This document shows, piece by piece, positions 60,262 through 64,000 of a DNA stretch of 64,000 nucleotides; the stretch's first letter is position 1; every line of letters begins with the position of its first letter. The notes beneath the pieces are model-generated. The model made no database searches. It was not told where the DNA came from and saw only the letters and a list, made by a program, of their open reading frames with translations. The stretch spans positions 62,001-126,000 of the forward strand of contig CANIKO010000005.1 of assembly GCA_947468275.1 (NCBI GenBank), read 5' to 3'. The DNA is from Bacteroidota bacterium (GTDB taxonomy: Bacteria > Bacteroidota > Bacteroidia > NS11-12g > UBA9320). Made by a program: the position numbers and the translations under genes.

Positions 60262-62742
60262 TTAACTATTTCCTAATTCTTTAGCTTGACCTACCCAATT
60301 TTCACGTTCTACACGGCCTGGAGATTTTGTTAAAGCTTCAATAGCTTCAATCCCCGCTTCGTTAAGTTTGCTCAATTGTTCGTAATTATGGATTCCGATT
60401 TTTTGAAGATCTTTTTCAAATTTTGGACCTATTCCTACGATTGCCTTTAGATCGTCTTTTTTATCGCCAGCTTCACCTACAATGCTCATTAAAGTTTTAA
60501 GTGTTTCGGCAGAGTTGTCGTCAGATTTTGCAGCTTCTTTTTTTGGAGCTTTTTCGGCTTTAGCAACTTTAGCAGGTTTTTCTTCAGTTTCAGCTTTCTC
60601 AGCTTTTACTTTTTTAGTTGGTTTCTCTTCAACTAATGCTTCTGCCTTTTCAGCTTTAGGAGCTTTTACTTCTTTAACTTCCGCTTTGTCTTTTTTGTTT
60701 TTTGCATCTTTAGCGTTTGAATCCATCAATGCTTTAAGACCTGAAAGTGCCTCTATTTCACCTAAAGTAGAACGTTCTGTTTGTTGATTAAAACGTTTTA
60801 CATTTTTAGTAGTAGACTTTTCATTCTTTACTAGTTCATTTTTTTCATCATCTTTTTTAGCTCTTTCAGCATCTTTCCAAATATCAGTATGTGAAAGTAT
60901 GATACGCTTTTGGTCTTTGTTGAATTCAATTACACGGAATTGTAATTCATCATCAGCTTTAGCATTACCTGCTTTCAAACCTTCTTTCTTCATGTGTTTG
61001 GTTGGAGCAAATCCTTCAACACCATAAGGTAAGGCAACGGTAGCACCTTTGTCGTTAACTTCAGTTACTGTACCTGTATGTTCAGAACCTTCAGTGAAAA
61101 TACCTTCGAAAGTTTCCCAAGGGTTTTCATCCAATTGCTTATGACCTAAACTTAATCTTCTGTTTTCACGGTCAATTTCCAATACCATTACATCCATTTC
61201 TTCACCTTTTTTGGTGAATTCAGCCGGATGCTTAATTTTCTTGCTCCATGAAAGGTCAGAAACGTGAACCAATCCATCCACTCCTTCTTCCAATTCTATG
61301 AATAAACCATAGTTGGTAAGGTTGCGAACGATTCCTTTATGTTTAGAACCAATTGTATATTTAGCTTCAATATTTTCCCAAGGATCAGGAGTAAGTTGTT
61401 TAATACCCAAAGACATTTTTTGTTCGTCTTTGTCAAAAGATAAAATAACAGCTTCCACTTCATCACCCACTTTCATAAAGTCTTGTGGGTTTTTAAGGTG
61501 TTGGCTCCAACTCATTTCTGAAACGTGAATCAATCCTTCAATTCCAGGTGATAGTTCAACAAATGCACCGTAATCGGCCACAGTTACTACTTTCCCTTTT
61601 ATTTTAGAACCTACTTCTAATGAAGCAGTCAATTCATTCCATGGATTTTCAGTAAGTTGTTTTAATCCTAATGAAATACGTTTTTTCTCATCATCAAAAT
61701 CAAGAACTACCACGTTAATTTTTTGCTCAAGGTGCAATACTTCTTCAGGATGATTTACACGTCCCCAAGATATATCGGTGATATGCAATAAACCGTCAAG
61801 ACCTCCAAGGTCAATAAATACTCCGAAGTTGGTCATGTTTTTAACAACACCTTCAAGTACCTGGCCTTTTTCCATACGAGATAATATTTCACCTTTTTGG
61901 GCTTCAATATCATCTTCAATAAGGGCTTTATGTGAAATTACTATATTTTTAAATGCTTGATTAACTTTTACCACCTTGAATTCCATGGTTTGGCCAACGT
62001 ATACATCGTAATCTTTAATTGGTTTTACGTCAATTTGTGAACCTGGAAGGAATGTATCCATTCCCATGATATCTACTACTAATCCACCTTTTGTACGAGA
62101 TTTAATAAATCCTCTTACGATTTGGTTTTCATCTTTAGCAGCAATGATTTTATCCCAAGCACTTTCAGCTATCGCTTTTCTGCGCGATAAAATTAGTTGA
62201 CCTAAAGAATCTTCAGTTTTTTCTACAAATACTTCAACTTCATCACCAACTTTAAGGTCAGTAAATTCTCTGAATTCAGTACGGTTAACAATACCGTCAG
62301 ATTTGTAGCCTACATTTACTACAACATCTTTGCTGTTTAAGGCAACAACAGTTCCTTTTACAACTTGGTTTTCGGCTAATTGGTTGAATGTACCTTTGTA
62401 CATGTCAATCATTGATTGTCTTGATCCGTCATCATAACTTGCAAAACCTTCTTTGTCCATACTCCAATCGAAGTCACTTGATGGTTCAGGTGTTGCGGTT
62501 GTTTCAGTTTTTGATTTGTGGTTTTTGGGAGCGACTTCGGCAATAGGTGCAGTCTGTGGTGCCTCAACTTCAGAAATAATTTCTTCTGGCGTTGATTCTA
62601 CTAAGGCTTCTGGTGATTCTGTTTCTGCAGTTACTTCGATTGTTTCTTCTGCAATTGGTGTTTCAGTAGTGGGTACTTCCTCGTTGTGAGTAGATTCCGG
62701 GGCTACATTCCCCTCTTCGATTTCTTGTGTGTTTTCGGTCAA
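60262..62742 (-). CDS. rpsA: 30S ribosomal protein S1 with acidic N-terminal extension and C-terminal Lys/Ala/Glu linker plus HhH-like domain
   Basis: Six S1 repeats (e.g. VKNMTNFGVFIDLGGLDGLLHITDISW); C-terminus DDLKAIVGIGPKFEKDLQKIGIHNYEQLSKL. Confidence 0.95.
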   Translation of the reverse strand: MTENTQEIEEGNVAPESTHNEEVPTTETPIAEETIEVTAETESPEALVESTPEEIISEVEAPQTAPIAEVAPKNHKSKTETTATPEPSSDFDWSMDKEGFASYDDGSRQSMIDMYKGTFNQLAENQVVKGTVVALNSKDVVVNVGYKSDGIVNRTEFREFTDLKVGDEVEVFVEKTEDSLGQLILSRRKAIAESAWDKIIAAKDENQIVRGFIKSRTKGGLVVDIMGMDTFLPGSQIDVKPIKDYDVYVGQTMEFKVVKVNQAFKNIVISHKALIEDDIEAQKGEILSRMEKGQVLEGVVKNMTNFGVFIDLGGLDGLLHITDISWGRVNHPEEVLHLEQKINVVVLDFDDEKKRISLGLKQLTENPWNELTASLEVGSKIKGKVVTVADYGAFVELSPGIEGLIHVSEMSWSQHLKNPQDFMKVGDEVEAVILSFDKDEQKMSLGIKQLTPDPWENIEAKYTIGSKHKGIVRNLTNYGLFIELEEGVDGLVHVSDLSWSKKIKHPAEFTKKGEEMDVMVLEIDRENRRLSLGHKQLDENPWETFEGIFTEGSEHTGTVTEVNDKGATVALPYGVEGFAPTKHMKKEGLKAGNAKADDELQFRVIEFNKDQKRIILSHTDIWKDAERAKKDDEKNELVKNEKSTTKNVKRFNQQTERSTLGEIEALSGLKALMDSNAKDAKNKKDKAEVKEVKAPKAEKAEALVEEKPTKKVKAEKAETEEKPAKVAKAEKAPKKEAAKSDDNSAETLKTLMSIVGEAGDKKDDLKAIVGIGPKFEKDLQKIGIHNYEQLSKLNEAGIEAIEALTKSPGRVERENWVGQAKELGNS

Positions 62743-62770
62743 ACTTTTTGTTCCTCCTTTGATTGGGCGG

Positions 62771-62778
62771 CAAATCTA
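62771..62778 (-). promoter_or_regulatory. -7 element TAGATTTG upstream of rpsA
   Basis: CAAATCTA on plus strand, 28 nt upstream of the rpsA start. Confidence 0.45.
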
Positions 62779-62896
62779 AAATTTTATCCCCAAATAAACA
62801 ATTATAAATTGTGGTTTTATTTGAGGTTTACTCACTTTTTATAATAAGTCTAAATAAATTATATATTAGATATTTTTTTTATACGTATTACTCCTT

Positions 62897-62904
62897 TATT
62901 TTTG
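62897..62904 (+). promoter_or_regulatory. -7 element TATTTTTG
   Basis: TAnnTTTG core 23 nt before ATG at 62928. Confidence 0.45.
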
Positions 62905-62927
62905 TTTAATAATATTTTCTTGAATTT

Positions 62928-64000
62928 ATGAATAAACTATTCTTTACAACCCTTTTATGTACCGTATCAATTGTTGCTTTTTCTCAACCAACTAAAGCAA
63001 TTATATCTAATGGTGCCTTTTTGCAAATGGGAGATTTTAATCCTGGCAATGGCACTTTTGCGGGTTTACAGGATATTGGCTATTTGCCTACCCCGCCACA
63101 TGATTTTATTTACGATGCCAAAAATGGAAAAGCAATTTATCAAAATTCTATGAATGGATTTGTAGTTAGCACCTTTAACGGAAAATCAATTGATTCAAAA
63201 GATTATGACTTATTAAATAACCTGATTGCCCCAACTTTTATGCCTGCTAACAAAAAAATAGCATTTTTTAGCGTTCAAAAAGAATTTAATGGATATGGAA
63301 GCAACGAGGAAACTTTGACCTTTTCAACATTTGATGTAAATAATGGTGAGACCAATACGCTTCTAAAATTTAACGACCTTTCTTTTGATAATGTTTCAGC
63401 CCCATTTTATGGAAAAGTAACCATGTTGGATCGTTTCACAAACAGTAATATTGAAAAGGAAGTAGCCATCAGCAAACCATTATATATTGCTCAAAAGGAT
63501 TTATATATAATTATGATTCGTGATGTAACGGGCACCAACCGATTGTATAAAATTCATGTAAACTCGCCTAATCCTAATTTTACCAGTACCCGTTGTGAAT
63601 ATAATATTATTGATATGACTAGTGTGGCGGGAACCGATATTGTAAAAGCATTGTATTTTGAAAAATCAGGTTCTTTGATTCTTTTAAAGGTTGGTGATTT
63701 TAATATTGCGAATAATACAATGACTAATAGTTCGGATATTTCTTCTTTTAATGCGTCTTCCATTGATAATGGGTCATTGAAGTTTAATACCGACCAATCC
63801 AAGCTTTTTGTTACCCGTTTTGATGGAAGTAAAACAAATATTTATAGCCTGAATGTGGAAAGTAATCTGTTGAATTCTGCAGCCACTTATTCAGGAAATA
63901 TTCAATTTGATTATGGTTTTAATGAATCCTATTATATTCCAAAAACCTATTTAGATTATTTGGGATTGTATCCAAACCCATCTACTGGATTGGTTTATTT
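62928..64000 (+). CDS. secreted protein with T9SS sorting domain, truncated by window end
   Basis: Frame absent from the ORF track because it has no stop in the window: MNKLFFTTLLCTVSIVAFSQPTKAIISNGAF...; ends in ...YLDYLGLYPNPSTGLVY, the start of a T9SS CTD. Confidence 0.85.
   Translation, partial: MNKLFFTTLLCTVSIVAFSQPTKAIISNGAFLQMGDFNPGNGTFAGLQDIGYLPTPPHDFIYDAKNGKAIYQNSMNGFVVSTFNGKSIDSKDYDLLNNLIAPTFMPANKKIAFFSVQKEFNGYGSNEETLTFSTFDVNNGETNTLLKFNDLSFDNVSAPFYGKVTMLDRFTNSNIEKEVAISKPLYIAQKDLYIIMIRDVTGTNRLYKIHVNSPNPNFTSTRCEYNIIDMTSVAGTDIVKALYFEKSGSLILLKVGDFNIANNTMTNSSDISSFNASSIDNGSLKFNTDQSKLFVTRFDGSKTNIYSLNVESNLLNSAATYSGNIQFDYGFNESYYIPKTYLDYLGLYPNPSTGLVY

Noticed and set aside
60457-60717. Lys/Ala/Glu-rich repeat in rpsA as a tandem DNA repeat or assembly artefact
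   Set aside because: Codon usage varies and units are not exact repeats; consistent with a genuine low-complexity linker in frame with a folded C-terminal domain

Overview
The window is a 64 kb stretch of an AT-rich Bacteroidota-type chromosome. Assignment rests on T9SS/gliding genes, TAnnTTTG promoter cores and the absence of obvious Shine-Dalgarno sites. It is mostly core-genome material with dense coding. I found no rRNA, tRNA, CRISPR, prophage, IS element or transposase. Main blocks: groES-groEL; a vWA/T9SS-CTD protein; a TrmH-like methyltransferase; dcd; recX; hemW; crcB; tsaD; tamB; recG; a CPBP-like protein; a deoxyhypusine-synthase-family protein; DinB; dnaE; the rodA-mrdA-mreD-mreC-mreB cluster; purH; a rfaE1-like kinase; an aminotransferase; a T9SS block (gldJ, porP/sprF-like, porU, porV); lon; pfkA; clpB; an ECF sigma/membrane anti-sigma-like pair; gyrB; ansA; pyrB-pyrR; an EVE-domain protein; rpsA. 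Two CDSs are cut by the window edges. Most interesting leads: (1) an ECF sigma factor translationally adjacent to a single-pass membrane protein with a short cytoplasmic N-terminus, a triplicated periplasmic module and a terminal T9SS sorting domain, a possible secretion-status sensor; (2) a TGAC-N4-TGAC direct repeat in the same orientation upstream of groES, clpB and lon, a candidate heat-shock/proteostasis regulatory site; (3) a 23-nt element (21/23 identical) starting exactly at the stop codon of both groES and pyrR, each upstream of a co-oriented partner gene; (4) a composite nested inverted-repeat element between recX and hemW; (5) a reciprocal Asp/Asn swap in the Mg/catalytic motifs of PfkA; (6) a ribosomal protein S1 with a C-terminal helix-hairpin-helix tail. 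All family calls are from reading the translated sequence; no database search was run.
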